64,000 nt of DNA from JACDCY01 sp964350145 (GCA_964350145.1 CAYGJL010000006.1:26488-90487); one strand, 5' to 3'; shown: positions 41,588 to 50,238, numbered from the stretch's first letter. The notes: a model not told the origin generated them from the letters alone. A program made the numbers and translations.

Positions 41588-42223
41588 CTACCCGGAACTG
41601 TCGGCGGGCAACGGCGCGATTCTGTCGAGCACGTCCTCCAGTTCCTTGTACGACGCGGCCGACAGCGCGCGGAAAGGCCGCGCGGAATACGCGACCTTGC
41701 CGTCGGGGTCAATCACGTACAGCGAGCGGTCGTCCATCCGGCGCGCGGCGTCGAATGCGCCGTACAGCGTCCCGACGGCTCCGTCCGCATCGCTACCGAA
41801 CAGGAAATGGAAGGAGCTCTCGCGCGCCCACGCCGCCAGCGTCGTGTCGGCGTCCGCGCTGATGCCGACGAGGACTATCCCGCGGCCGTTGTTGAAGATC
41901 GTGGCGTACTGATCACGGTACGCCTCCATTTGAATCGTTCAGCCGCGTGTTCGAGCTCGAACGAAGAAGGCGAGCACGACTGTCTGCCCCCGCAACTGTG
42001 ACAGCCGGAAGGGCTCCGCCAGGCGGCCGTAGCGTGTGGCCGCGGGTAGCGAGAAATCGGGAGCCATTGAGCCGACTTCCGGTCCGGGACGCGGTGCCGG
42101 CGCCGCCGCGGGCGCCGGAGCGGCGGGCGGCTGCTGGGCGGGGACCACACCGGGCGCACAGCCGAACAACGCGGCGCCCAGCACGAGCGGAAACGAGCTG
42201 CGGATCGAGCTTCGTCGCATCAT
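41588..42223 (-). CDS. Peroxiredoxin (AhpC/TSA-BCP type) lipoprotein with in-frame UGA, probable selenoprotein
   Basis: Two open segments in the same frame, separated only by a TGA at 41939-41941 and three sense codons, together encode one 211-aa protein. A lipobox (ALFGC, Cys22), a Pro/Ala linker, then VGSMAPDFSLPAATRYGRL, GQTVVLAFFVRARTRG-[UGA]-TIQMEAYRDQY, VLVGISADADTTLAAWARES and SLYVIDPDGKVAYSARPF. In BCP-type peroxiredoxins this position (PGCT) is the peroxidatic Cys, so UGA replaces exactly the catalytic residue. A SECIS-like hairpin follows (41903-41924). I read it as selenocysteine at residue 95 rather than a nonsense mutation. Automated annotation would split it in two or call it a pseudogene. 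Role: peroxide reduction in the envelope, fed by the TlpA/CcdA neighbours. Confidence 0.8.
41903..41924 (-). promoter_or_regulatory. Candidate bacterial SECIS element
   Basis: On the minus strand, 14 nt after the UGA: stem GGCGUAC, loop CGUGAUCA, stem GUACGCC, a perfect 7-bp helix. A G lies in the first two loop positions and the apical loop starts 22 nt after the UGA. Known bacterial SECIS elements have a short stem-loop just downstream of UGA, a G near the start of the loop and a loop distance of about 16-37 nt. The hairpin is inside the coding sequence, as in bacteria. Confidence 0.75.
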
Positions 42224-42263
42224 ATGCCTCGGAGTAATCCCACGCCGAATATTACGCGGAAAT

Positions 42264-43193
42264 TCAACGCCCGGCCAGCGACCGCTCCTCCCGCAGAAGC
42301 CGCTGTCCTTCCTGCACCGTTATCCGCTCGAACCGTATGCTGTCTCCCGGCATTCTCTGCGCCAGCTCCGGGAGGTCCACGGACGCGACGACGCCGATCT
42401 TCGGATAACCGCCGACCGTCGGCCCGTCTGGCATCAATACGATGGCGCTCGCTCCGTCAGGGACCTGAATGGTGCCGACGCACGCCGGCTCCGAGATCCC
42501 GGTCCTGTCCGGCGGATCCGGATCAGCCTCCGTCTCGCGCCCTAGCCGGTATCCGGTCCGGTTCGAGCTGAGCAAGAGGGTGAACTCGCTCGCCCAGAAC
42601 CTCTCCACGAACTCGGGGGAAAAAACGGAAGCATTCGGCCCCTCGATCGCTCTGATCGGCCGCGTTTCCTGCGCGCGCGAAGCGAGGCTGTCGCCGAATT
42701 GTTGCGGCTTCCGTTTCCTTCTGCCGGCGGTCCCGATTGCCAGCACGTCGCCGGCGCGAAGCCGCCTGCCCTCGAACCCTCCGAACGCGGCGGGAACGTA
42801 CGTCGAGCGGCTGCCGAGGACCGCGGGCACGTCGAATCCGCCGTGCGCGGCGACGTAGGCGTAAGATCCGCGCACGAGACGTCCGATCGCCAGCACGTCG
42901 CCGGCAGCGAATTCGACGGCGACGTTCGTGGACAGCACGGCGCCGTTCCGGGCCAGCTCGAACTCCGCTCCCGCGACGGCCACGATCACGCTCGTGGAGA
43001 ACTGCACGATCCCTCCGGCGAGCGCCCATTCGATCGCGGCCGCCGTCGTCGGATTTCCCACGAGCGTGTTCGCGTGCGCGAGCGAGATCGAATCCATCGC
43101 GCCGCACAGGGGAACGCCCTCCGCGCGATAACCTGGTCTGCCGCCATCCTGGATCGTGGCGAACCCCGAGATGCTCCGAATCGTGAGGCTCAC
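42264..43193 (-). CDS. pxpC: 5-oxoprolinase subunit PxpC (biotin-dependent carboxyltransferase family)
   Basis: A 309-aa protein of the KipA/AHS2 family: IRSISGFATIQDGGRPGYRA, GVPLCGAMDSISLAHANTLV, the Pro-rich middle, then SNRTGYRLGRE, GTIQVPDGASAIVLMPDGPT and VGGYPKIGVVASVDL. With PxpA and PxpB it forms the ATP-dependent bacterial 5-oxoprolinase that opens pyroglutamate to glutamate. The ATG at 43193 overlaps pxpB as ATGA. Last gene of the pxpA-pxpB-pxpC operon. Confidence 0.93.
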   Translation of the reverse strand: MSLTIRSISGFATIQDGGRPGYRAEGVPLCGAMDSISLAHANTLVGNPTTAAAIEWALAGGIVQFSTSVIVAVAGAEFELARNGAVLSTNVAVEFAAGDVLAIGRLVRGSYAYVAAHGGFDVPAVLGSRSTYVPAAFGGFEGRRLRAGDVLAIGTAGRRKRKPQQFGDSLASRAQETRPIRAIEGPNASVFSPEFVERFWASEFTLLLSSNRTGYRLGRETEADPDPPDRTGISEPACVGTIQVPDGASAIVLMPDGPTVGGYPKIGVVASVDLPELAQRMPGDSIRFERITVQEGQRLLREERSLAGR

Positions 43194-43852
43194 GAGATCG
43201 ACTGGAACCTGACGCGGTCGCCCGCGCGCAGCAGCGCGGGCGGATCCCGCCGCGGATCGAACAGCAGGAGATCGGTAGTGCCGATGAGGTGCCAGCCGCC
43301 CGGCGTCTCGTGCGGGTACACCGCGGTCTGCGAGCCGGCGATCGCGACCGAGCCGCGCGGGACGCGTGTGCGCGGCACCTCCCGACGCGGCAGCCGCAGC
43401 GCGGGATCGAGGTCGCCGAGGTACGCGAATCCCGGCGCGAAACCCATCATGTACACGTAGTACTCGACGGCCGAATGGCGTGCGACCACTTCCTCCGGGG
43501 CGACGCCCGTTGCTTCGGCGACGGCGGAGAGATCGGGCCCGTCGTAGCGGACGGGGATCGTCACGAGCGCGCCGGCGACGTGGTCGGGCTGCTCGGGCGA
43601 CGGAGCTTCCGCGACCTCTCGCAGGCGGCTCGTCATTTCGTCCGCGCTCACGGCCGATGCGTCGTAGTGCACCGCGAGCGATGCGTATGCGGCAACCACG
43701 TCGATCACGCCGGTGAGCCCGGCAGCCCGTATGGCGTTGGCGCAGGCATGCACGCGGCGATTCACATTACGCTCGACGGCATCGCCCAGCGTGAGCAGAA
43801 TCGCGCCGTCGCCGAGTGGCGCGAGCTCGGGCGCGCCGGCGCCGCGAGTCAT
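43190..43852 (-). CDS. pxpB: 5-oxoprolinase subunit PxpB
   Basis: A 220-aa protein of the KipI/AHS1 family: LAPLGDGAILLTLGD at the N-terminus, VTIPVRYDGPDLSAVAEATG, YYVYMMGFAPGFAYLGDLDP and GSVAIAGSQTAVYPHETPGG, the diagnostic C-terminal run. The ATG at 43852 overlaps pxpA as ATGA, which fixes the start; the frame is open upstream only as a shadow of pxpA. Part of the 5-oxoprolinase complex. Confidence 0.93.
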   Translation of the reverse strand: MTRGAGAPELAPLGDGAILLTLGDAVERNVNRRVHACANAIRAAGLTGVIDVVAAYASLAVHYDASAVSADEMTSRLREVAEAPSPEQPDHVAGALVTIPVRYDGPDLSAVAEATGVAPEEVVARHSAVEYYVYMMGFAPGFAYLGDLDPALRLPRREVPRTRVPRGSVAIAGSQTAVYPHETPGGWHLIGTTDLLLFDPRRDPPALLRAGDRVRFQSIS

Positions 43853-44640
43853 GCCGCATGCACCGGAGCGATCGTCACTCCCGCGTTCTCGAGGCGCGCA
43901 CGCACGGAACGCAGCAGCGCGACCGCGGCGGGATTGTCGCCGTGCACGCAGAGTGAGTCTGCTTCGATCCGGAGCTCGGTCCCGTCCGCCGCGCACACCA
44001 TGCGCTCCAGCACCATGCGCTCGGCGCGTGCCGCCGCCTCTCCCACGTCGCTGACCATCGCGCCGGGTGCCGAACGCGGGACAAGCGCGATGAGCGAATC
44101 GTATGCGCGGTCCAGGAACGCTTCCCGCGTGACGCCGAGCCCGGCCGCTGTGGTCGCTCGCGCCAGCTCGCTCCCGGGCATGCACATGACTGTCAGAGTG
44201 GAATCGAACGCGGCCACGGCGCGCGCGATGCTGCCGGCCGCGCCGGCGTCGCCCATGGCGCGGTTGTACAGCGCGCCGTGCGGCTTCACGTGGCCGAACC
44301 TTGCTCCGGCTGCCGCGCATGCGCTGGCGAATGTGTCGAGCTGGCCGAGGATCAATTCGCGGATCTCCGCGGGCGTAGCGCCGATTTCCATGCGGCCGAA
44401 ACCGGCGCGGTCGGCGTAACCGGGGTGCGCTCCGATCGAGACTCGGTGTTCCAGCGCGGCGTCGATCGCCGCGCGCATCGTCCGCTCGTTGCCGGCGTGG
44501 GCGCCGCACGCGATGTTGGCGGACGACACCAGCGCGAGCAGTTCCTCGTCGGCGCTGCAGCCCTCACCCAGGTCGGCGTTCAAGTCCACGGTCGGCACGA
44601 CACAAAGGTTGCCGCCGGTAAACCCGTCCGCCATCGGCAC
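43849..44640 (-). CDS. pxpA: 5-oxoprolinase subunit PxpA (LamB/YcsF family)
   Basis: A 263-aa protein: VDLNADLGEGCSADEELLAL, ANIACGAHAGNERTMRAAID, IGAHPGYADRAGFGR, HVKPHGALYNRAM and the C-terminal LCVHGDNPAAVALL are the family signature. PxpA is the catalytic-type subunit of the three-part 5-oxoprolinase. First gene of the operon. Pyroglutamate is formed by damage to glutamine and from glutaminyl-cyclase products, so the system is housekeeping but may also serve the M28 cyclase-like protein at 28 kb. Confidence 0.94.
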   Translation of the reverse strand: MPMADGFTGGNLCVVPTVDLNADLGEGCSADEELLALVSSANIACGAHAGNERTMRAAIDAALEHRVSIGAHPGYADRAGFGRMEIGATPAEIRELILGQLDTFASACAAAGARFGHVKPHGALYNRAMGDAGAAGSIARAVAAFDSTLTVMCMPGSELARATTAAGLGVTREAFLDRAYDSLIALVPRSAPGAMVSDVGEAAARAERMVLERMVCAADGTELRIEADSLCVHGDNPAAVALLRSVRARLENAGVTIAPVHAA

Positions 44641-44712
44641 GTACGAATGTTGCCGTGTGTCCGCTCGCGGTCCTGCGTAGTATGTTTTGGCTCTGTACCC
44701 GGAGGAACCTCG

Positions 44713-45870
44713 ATGGCTACCGCCACGTTGCCTTTAGCCAAGAGCCAACAGCCAATAGCCAATAGCTCCATATGGCCGCTGTACGCGACGTTGTTCGCGT
44801 CAGCCGCGATCGTGGTCGGTCTCATATGGGACATCTCCTGGCACCGCACGATCGGCCGGGACACGTTCTGGAGCCCGCCGCACGTGCTCGAGCAGGTGGC
44901 CGCGCTCGTTGCTGGACTGAGCTGCGGATGGCTGGTGCTCCGCACCACGTTCGGCGGTGATCAGGCGGCGAAGCAAAGCTCGATTCACGTCTGGGGTTTT
45001 TTCGGCCCGCTCGGCGCCTGGGTGTGCATCTGGGGGACGGCGATGATGATCGCGTCTGCGCCGTTCGACAACTGGTGGCATAATGCGTACGGGCTGGACG
45101 TGAAGATCATCAGCCCGCCGCACATGGTCCTCGCGTGGGGGATGCTGGGCATTCAGGTCGGCGCGATGCTTATGGCCGTCTCCGCACAGAACCGCGGAGC
45201 GCGCGACCACCGACTGAAGCTGATCTACGCCGCGAGCGCGGGCATCCTGCTCACGATGTTCGCGACGGTGATCATCGAGGACGCGGGCTTCGGCAACGAG
45301 ATGCGGTCGCCGATGTTTTATCGGATGACTGCGATAGTGATTCCGGTCGCGCTGATCGGAACGGCCCGCGCCAGCGGGCTGCGATGGCCGGCGACGACGG
45401 TCGCGGCGATCTACACCGCGCTCATGCTCATGCTGATCTGGATCCTGCAGCTCGTGCCGGCGACGCCACTGCTTGCGCCGATCTACAATCCCGTCACGCG
45501 CATGGTCCCACCGCCGTTTCCCCTGCTGCTGATCATCCCGGCGTTTTTCCTCGACCTCGTTCTGCCCCGCACTCGAGCGATGCAGGATTGGCTGCTCGCG
45601 GCTTTGCTCGGCGTGGGATTCGTGGTTGTGATGGTCGGTGTGCACTGGTACTGGTCGGAATTCCTGCTCTCGCCGGCGGCGCGGAACGGGTTCTTCGCCG
45701 TGGACAAGTGGGACTACACGAATCGCCTCGGCCCGTGGAGGTACGAGTACTGGACTACGGCATCGGCGGCCGACTTCGCGCTCAGCCTCCGGTGGACGCT
45801 GCTGGCCGCAACCGTCGCGTCATTTCTCGGACTGTGGATCGGCAGGGCCATGGCCAAGGTGCGGCGGTGA
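44713..45870 (+). CDS. Polytopic membrane protein of unknown function
   Basis: A 385-aa membrane protein with about nine or ten helices (for example YATLFASAAIVVGLIWDISW and LLLIIPAFFLDLVLP). Several histidines and tryptophans near helix ends (SWHRTIGRDTFWSPPHVLEQ, SPPHMVLAWGM, GVHWYWSEF) suggest metal or heme binding but no known family motif is complete. The ATG at 44713 follows GGAGGAACCTCG, a good ribosome site. The N-terminus (AKSQQPIANSS) is encoded by a family A heptamer array, so this end may be recent and non-essential. Coupled to the next gene as GTGA. Confidence 0.65.
   Translation: MATATLPLAKSQQPIANSSIWPLYATLFASAAIVVGLIWDISWHRTIGRDTFWSPPHVLEQVAALVAGLSCGWLVLRTTFGGDQAAKQSSIHVWGFFGPLGAWVCIWGTAMMIASAPFDNWWHNAYGLDVKIISPPHMVLAWGMLGIQVGAMLMAVSAQNRGARDHRLKLIYAASAGILLTMFATVIIEDAGFGNEMRSPMFYRMTAIVIPVALIGTARASGLRWPATTVAAIYTALMLMLIWILQLVPATPLLAPIYNPVTRMVPPPFPLLLIIPAFFLDLVLPRTRAMQDWLLAALLGVGFVVVMVGVHWYWSEFLLSPAARNGFFAVDKWDYTNRLGPWRYEYWTTASAADFALSLRWTLLAATVASFLGLWIGRAMAKVRR
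44736..44766. repeat. Family A heptamer array inside a coding region
   Basis: AGCCAAG, AGCCAAC, AGCCAAT, AGCCAAT, AGC: units in perfect 7-bp phase, starting 23 nt after the start codon of the 44713 gene and translated as AKSQQPIANS. The same words make up the intergenic arrays at 18623 and 40994. Confidence 0.88.
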
Positions 45871-47405
45871 CGCGCTTGTTGTCACGCGCGCTCGGCGCGT
45901 TTGCACTCGTCCTGATCTGCGCCGCGCACATCGGAAGCCCCGACACCTGGTTCGAAGGCAACGCGGGCCCGTACCGACTGTTGGTTCACGTGAGCTCGCC
46001 CGGAGTGGTGCCGGCGATCGCGGATATCTCCGTCAGGGTGTATGACTCGGCGGCGGAGGCCGGCCGGGTCACCGTCACGGCGGGTGTGAACAAGTTCGAC
46101 GCCGCCGGTGCGCCCCCGCCTCCGGAGAAAGCCGTCTCCGTAGTAGGCGATCCGGAACTGTACGCGATCTCGCTGTGGGTGATGTCCGGAGGATCGAACA
46201 GCGTGACGATCAACGTCTCCGGGGCGAAGGGCTCGGGCAGCGTCATCGTGCCGGCCACGTTCGTGGCTTCGCGCAGGCTTTCCCTGGACGGGTCGCTCGC
46301 GATCGGTCTCACGCTGGTGGGACTCGTCCTGTTCGCCGGCATCGTCAGCATCGCCGGCGCTGCGGCGCGCGAGGCATCGCTCCCGCCGGGCGCGCTCGTC
46401 GATGCTGCCCGGCGCAGACGGGGCCGCATTGCGTTCGGCGCCGCGGCCGTAGTTCTGGCTCTGGCGCTTGTCGGCGGCGGCGCGTGGTGGCGCGCGGAAG
46501 ACGCGGCGTACCGGCGATCCATCTTCCGTCCGATGTCCGCGGCCGCGAGCGCCACTGACTCGGGTGCGGCGAGCGCGATCAATCTCCGCATCACTGACAG
46601 CGCGTGGGTAGCGGCCAGAAACGAGTCGCTGCCATCGGGTAGGAGCCGCGGCGGATTCACCGCGATGATTCCCGACCACGGCAAGCTGATGCACATGTTC
46701 GTCGTGAGCGACGACCTGCGCGCTTTCGCTCACCTGCATCCATCGACGTCCGACACCGTGAATTTCACCGCTTGGCGGCCGCCGCTGCCCGGCGGACGGT
46801 ACCACGTTTACGGCGACGTGGTGCACGAGAGCGGTTTCGCCCAGACGCTGACCGCGCCGGTCACGCTGCGGCCGCTGACGGCGGAGCCGAGCTCGGGCTC
46901 GCGCGGCGACGACTCGTGGCACGTAAGCGTCGTGCCGACCACCAGCGGCGCGACTTCGTCGCGGGAGACGATGCTGCGATGGGATCGGCTCGTCGCGCCG
47001 CTGGTTGCCGGGCGGCCGGCTCCGCTTCGCTTCACGATTACCGACCTCGAGGGGAATCCGGTGGAGTTGGAGCCTTACATGGGCATGGCCGCGCACGCCG
47101 TGGTGATGCGGGACGACCGGTCCGTCTTCATTCACCTGCACCCGTCGGGCACGGTGCCGCTGGCGGCGCAGCGCAGCTTCAACCTGCGGACTGCGACGGA
47201 CACCGTGCCGGGAACTCTGTCACGCCGTGTTACCGCGACGGATTCAGCGGCTTCGTCCGCTCACGCCGGGATGACCTTGGGGAATGTGGTGTCGTTCCCG
47301 TACGCCTTTCCCAGAGCGGGCAAGTACCGCATCTGGGTCCAGGTCAAGCGCGCCAGCCGCGTGGTTACGGGCGCTTTCGACGCCGAGGTCATCGAGGTGA
47401 GATAA
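45867..47405 (+). CDS. Membrane protein with periplasmic metal-binding-type domains
   Basis: A 512-aa protein starting at a GTG that overlaps the upstream stop (GTGA). A signal/anchor helix is followed by a beta-sandwich (GPYRLLVHVSSPGVVPAIADI, resembling FixH/CopC-like domains), two central helices (IGLTLVGLVLFAGIVSIAGA; FGAAAVVLALALVGGGAWW) and a C-terminal region with HGKLMHMFVVSDDLRAFAHL followed by HP, YMGMAAHAVVMRDD, IHLHPSG and GKYRIWVQVKR. The Met/His-rich motifs are those of proteins linked to copper handling. I infer a copper or metal role with the membrane protein upstream; the reaction is not known. Confidence 0.6.
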   Translation: MTRLLSRALGAFALVLICAAHIGSPDTWFEGNAGPYRLLVHVSSPGVVPAIADISVRVYDSAAEAGRVTVTAGVNKFDAAGAPPPPEKAVSVVGDPELYAISLWVMSGGSNSVTINVSGAKGSGSVIVPATFVASRRLSLDGSLAIGLTLVGLVLFAGIVSIAGAAAREASLPPGALVDAARRRRGRIAFGAAAVVLALALVGGGAWWRAEDAAYRRSIFRPMSAAASATDSGAASAINLRITDSAWVAARNESLPSGRSRGGFTAMIPDHGKLMHMFVVSDDLRAFAHLHPSTSDTVNFTAWRPPLPGGRYHVYGDVVHESGFAQTLTAPVTLRPLTAEPSSGSRGDDSWHVSVVPTTSGATSSRETMLRWDRLVAPLVAGRPAPLRFTITDLEGNPVELEPYMGMAAHAVVMRDDRSVFIHLHPSGTVPLAAQRSFNLRTATDTVPGTLSRRVTATDSAASSAHAGMTLGNVVSFPYAFPRAGKYRIWVQVKRASRVVTGAFDAEVIEVR

Positions 47406-47407
47406 AA

Positions 47408-47570
47408 AACTGCCATATAGAGAGGCCAAGCTGCGAGCGGCCAGCTGGAAGCCGCCAGCTACGAGCTTTTACACGGCCGTTTTCCGTTTCGCGTCTCGGT
47501 CGGGTGCAGTAGCTCGTAGCTGGCGGCTTCCAGCTGGCCGCTCGCAGCTTGGCCTCTCTATGTGGCAGTT
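47408..47570. repeat. Family D palindromic element, copy 1 (60-bp arms, 59/60 identical)
   Basis: Arms 47408-47467 and 47511-47570 are inverted copies differing at one base. From 47429 the arm runs in 7-bp phase: AGCTGCG, AGCGGCC, AGCTGGA, AGCCGCC, AGCTACG, AGCT. The outer end is AACTGCCA. The 43-bp centre is CCGTTTTCCGTTTCGCG-rich. It fills the whole gap between convergent stop codons at 47403-47405 and 47572-47574, and would make a very strong hairpin in RNA from either side. Confidence 0.93.
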
Positions 47571-47571
47571 A

Positions 47572-50238
47572 TTACCGTCCGATCCAGTACGTGGCTTTCA
47601 CCGCGAACACGTTCTCCGGCCCGGCGCGAAACAGTCCGGATACGTCGCGTCCGAGCTCGAAGTCACCGGCCGGTCCTTCCGCGGACCGGCGCTGCTGCCA
47701 CACGAAAAACAGCGTCGACCCGGGACGGTACTCCCAGCGCACCACCGCGTTTCCGAGTAGCGCGCGCTCGTGAAAGTCGGGGTTTCCGAAGGCGACCACG
47801 CTTCCCGGAGCGGGGTTCGCTTGGTAACCGCCGTCGCTGGTGCGGACCAACGTGCCGTCGGATTCGGAGAAGCGGTCGAAGTCGCGGCTGCGCGGCCGGC
47901 TGAGGCTGCGGAAGTTGCTGTACGACCCGGTCGCCACGAGCGGCTGCAGAAACATCTGCAGAGACAGCTTGGGCGAGAACGTCCAATCCACGCGGGTCTC
48001 CAATGACAGCTCGTGGTACAGCAACTCGCCGAAGACGTAGCGCCGGCCGTAGGTAGCCGTCGCGGCCGCGTCATCCGCCTGCGTTATGTACTGCGTGGCC
48101 CGCCGCTCCCGCTCGAACTGGGGAGAGAAGCTCAGGCGCAGCGCGGACGTCGGCCTGACGTTGAAATCCAGCTCGTATTCGCCGCCGCGCGAGCCGGCAT
48201 CGTCGGAGAAATGGCTGTATTTGGCCCGGATCGCATAGATCCTCCGCTCGTCGGTCTTGATACTGAGCTCGAACCGCCGGGCCGCCGGCTGCAGCATGAT
48301 CGGACCGCCGCGGGTGAGCCGGCCATCGTACGCTTGGCGCGCTAGAATCAACTTTGCGTCCGACTCCCAGAAATTGAGGAATCGGCCTTCCGTCAGGAAA
48401 CCGTAGTACTGCTGAGTCTTGTCGCCGTCGGAATTGCTGTTGTAGCCATTGAAGGTCGCGAAAAAGTAGTTCCGAAAAAACTTGCCGGGAGCGTCTTCCT
48501 TGTACGCGATCACCGACGACGCCGCGTGATACGCGGTGAGCGAATGGAAGCCCACGTCGTTCGCCTCGAATCCCGGGCTCACTCCCTGATAGGTGGCACT
48601 CCCGACCCAGTGCTTTCCGGAGTTCTTGGCTACCGCCACCTGCGCGCTCGTACCGTGCAGGGATCGGCGACTGGGCTCGAAGCGATCCGACTCCAAATCG
48701 GGGCGCTGGAAGTAGTGCACCGGTGATCGCTGCGTGCGTGCGATCGAGGCAGCGGTCCCGAACACCGAGCTGCGGGCGACCGCGCCGTCGACGCTCCACT
48801 CCCGCTGCTTCCAGCTGTGAGTGAAATCGAGTCCGGCGAGATACGAGTCTCTCCGCAGCAGCTCGGCGAGAGCGGGATCGTCCAGATCACGATTCACCGC
48901 GGTCAGCAGCGTGCCTACAGTGGTGTTTCCCTCGCGGTAGTTCTGCTGCACCCGGCCCACGAGATAGTTCGTCATCGGCTCTACCGGCGCCGTGCCGCGC
49001 GCGCCGGAGGCATCGGCGAAGCGTGACCGCTCGCGGGTCGTGACGGCATCGAGGACGCCGACGGACAGGCCGTTGGAGGTTTTCCCCGTGACCTTGGCGG
49101 CGCCCGCGATCGTCGCCTCCTCTGGCGAGTCCACATAGTCGTGGCCCGTCAACCGGCGTTGCGGCTCGCGCCCGATCCGGCGGGAATGGAAGAACGTGGG
49201 AAACTCGAACGAGTTGTGCGTCCGGATCCTGCCAAATCGAAAGATGTCCGATCCCTCGATGAAGAACGGTCGCCTCTCCTCGAAGAAAAGCTCGTTGGCG
49301 GAGAGGTTCACTCGCGCCGGATCGACTTCGACCTGGCCGAAGTCCGGATTGACCGTGGCGCTCAGGCGCATGCTGCTCGTCAGGCTGTACTTGAGGTCGG
49401 CGCCGGCGTTCACGCGATACTCGCTCGAGCCGCGGAACGGATCGCCGGGGGCGACGTGGAGATACTCGGCGCGGGCCGTGACGTACGGCATCAGCTCGAG
49501 ATTCCGCGTGCGCGGCAGACCGCGCAGACCGGTCAGGTCGCCCCACGCCTGCGGACCGCCGGGGAGCCGCTTTGGCGTGAACGCCAGCACGGCGATCTCT
49601 CCTCTCCGCGCGATGTCCCGCCTGACCTGGATGCCCCAGGTGGTATCGGCCGGCCCCACGTTGTAGCGCAGCTGCGAGAAGGGAATCCTGAGCTCGGCGG
49701 TCCACCCCGCGGAATCGATCGTCGTCGCGGATTCCCACACGGCGTCCCAGGAGCTGTCCTGACCGTGGCCACCGCTGCCGGGAGCGAGCCACGCCGCGTC
49801 GCGCACGGCGCCGGCGGGAGTGATCCGGAAGACGAATCCCGTGAGCCGGTCGAGATACGTGTCCAGGTATATCTCGACGAGATCCGCGCCGAAGATCGGC
49901 TCGTCGCGCCGCGCGAGGCGGGACCGGATGCCACCGGGCTCGGAATCGAACATGCGCAGGCCGACGTAGATCGCGTCCCTGTCGTACAGGATTCGCAGCT
50001 CGGTCCGCTCCGACACCGGCCGCCCCTCGAACGGGTCAGTCTGCCGGAAATCCGTGTACGCCTGCGCGGCGTCCCATGCCGGCTCGACCAGCTTGCCATC
50101 CACGTGGATATTTCCATCCAGCCCGGTAGCGCGCAGCACCGGTCGCGGCTGTTCGGCGACGATCTGCGGGGGAGCATCGGTCTGTTGCGCCCAAAGGGGC
50201 CCGGCAAAGCAGCAGGCGAGAGCTAACAGTCGGAGCAT
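47572..50238 (-). CDS. DUF5916 outer-membrane-type protein with N-terminal CBM9-like domain
   Basis: An 888-aa exported protein: signal peptide (MLRLLALACCFAGPLWAQQ) and a carbohydrate-binding family 9-like beta-sandwich (about 45-220: DGNIHVDGKLVEPAWDAAQA, VSERTELRILYDRDAIYVGL, GWTAELRIPFSQLRY). The long DUF5916 region follows, with WGIQVRRDIARRGEIAVL, NPDFGQVEVDPARVNLSANE and FFEERRPFFIEGSDIFRFGR. Later strands look like an outer membrane barrel. The family is common in Bacteroidota, Acidobacteriota and Gemmatimonadota, often with proteases or TonB receptors; function unknown. I chose the ATG at 50238 for the signal peptide. Confidence 0.87.
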   Translation of the reverse strand: MLRLLALACCFAGPLWAQQTDAPPQIVAEQPRPVLRATGLDGNIHVDGKLVEPAWDAAQAYTDFRQTDPFEGRPVSERTELRILYDRDAIYVGLRMFDSEPGGIRSRLARRDEPIFGADLVEIYLDTYLDRLTGFVFRITPAGAVRDAAWLAPGSGGHGQDSSWDAVWESATTIDSAGWTAELRIPFSQLRYNVGPADTTWGIQVRRDIARRGEIAVLAFTPKRLPGGPQAWGDLTGLRGLPRTRNLELMPYVTARAEYLHVAPGDPFRGSSEYRVNAGADLKYSLTSSMRLSATVNPDFGQVEVDPARVNLSANELFFEERRPFFIEGSDIFRFGRIRTHNSFEFPTFFHSRRIGREPQRRLTGHDYVDSPEEATIAGAAKVTGKTSNGLSVGVLDAVTTRERSRFADASGARGTAPVEPMTNYLVGRVQQNYREGNTTVGTLLTAVNRDLDDPALAELLRRDSYLAGLDFTHSWKQREWSVDGAVARSSVFGTAASIARTQRSPVHYFQRPDLESDRFEPSRRSLHGTSAQVAVAKNSGKHWVGSATYQGVSPGFEANDVGFHSLTAYHAASSVIAYKEDAPGKFFRNYFFATFNGYNSNSDGDKTQQYYGFLTEGRFLNFWESDAKLILARQAYDGRLTRGGPIMLQPAARRFELSIKTDERRIYAIRAKYSHFSDDAGSRGGEYELDFNVRPTSALRLSFSPQFERERRATQYITQADDAAATATYGRRYVFGELLYHELSLETRVDWTFSPKLSLQMFLQPLVATGSYSNFRSLSRPRSRDFDRFSESDGTLVRTSDGGYQANPAPGSVVAFGNPDFHERALLGNAVVRWEYRPGSTLFFVWQQRRSAEGPAGDFELGRDVSGLFRAGPENVFAVKATYWIGR

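Noticed and set aside
41588..42223. Reading the peroxiredoxin as a pseudogene or two separate genes
   Set aside because: Both halves are in one frame with only a UGA at the catalytic codon, the fold is otherwise complete, and a SECIS-like hairpin follows.
44278..44712. N-terminal extension of the 44713 membrane protein
   Set aside because: The open frame upstream lies antisense to pxpA and has no ribosome site; GGAGGAACCTCG precedes the ATG at 44713.
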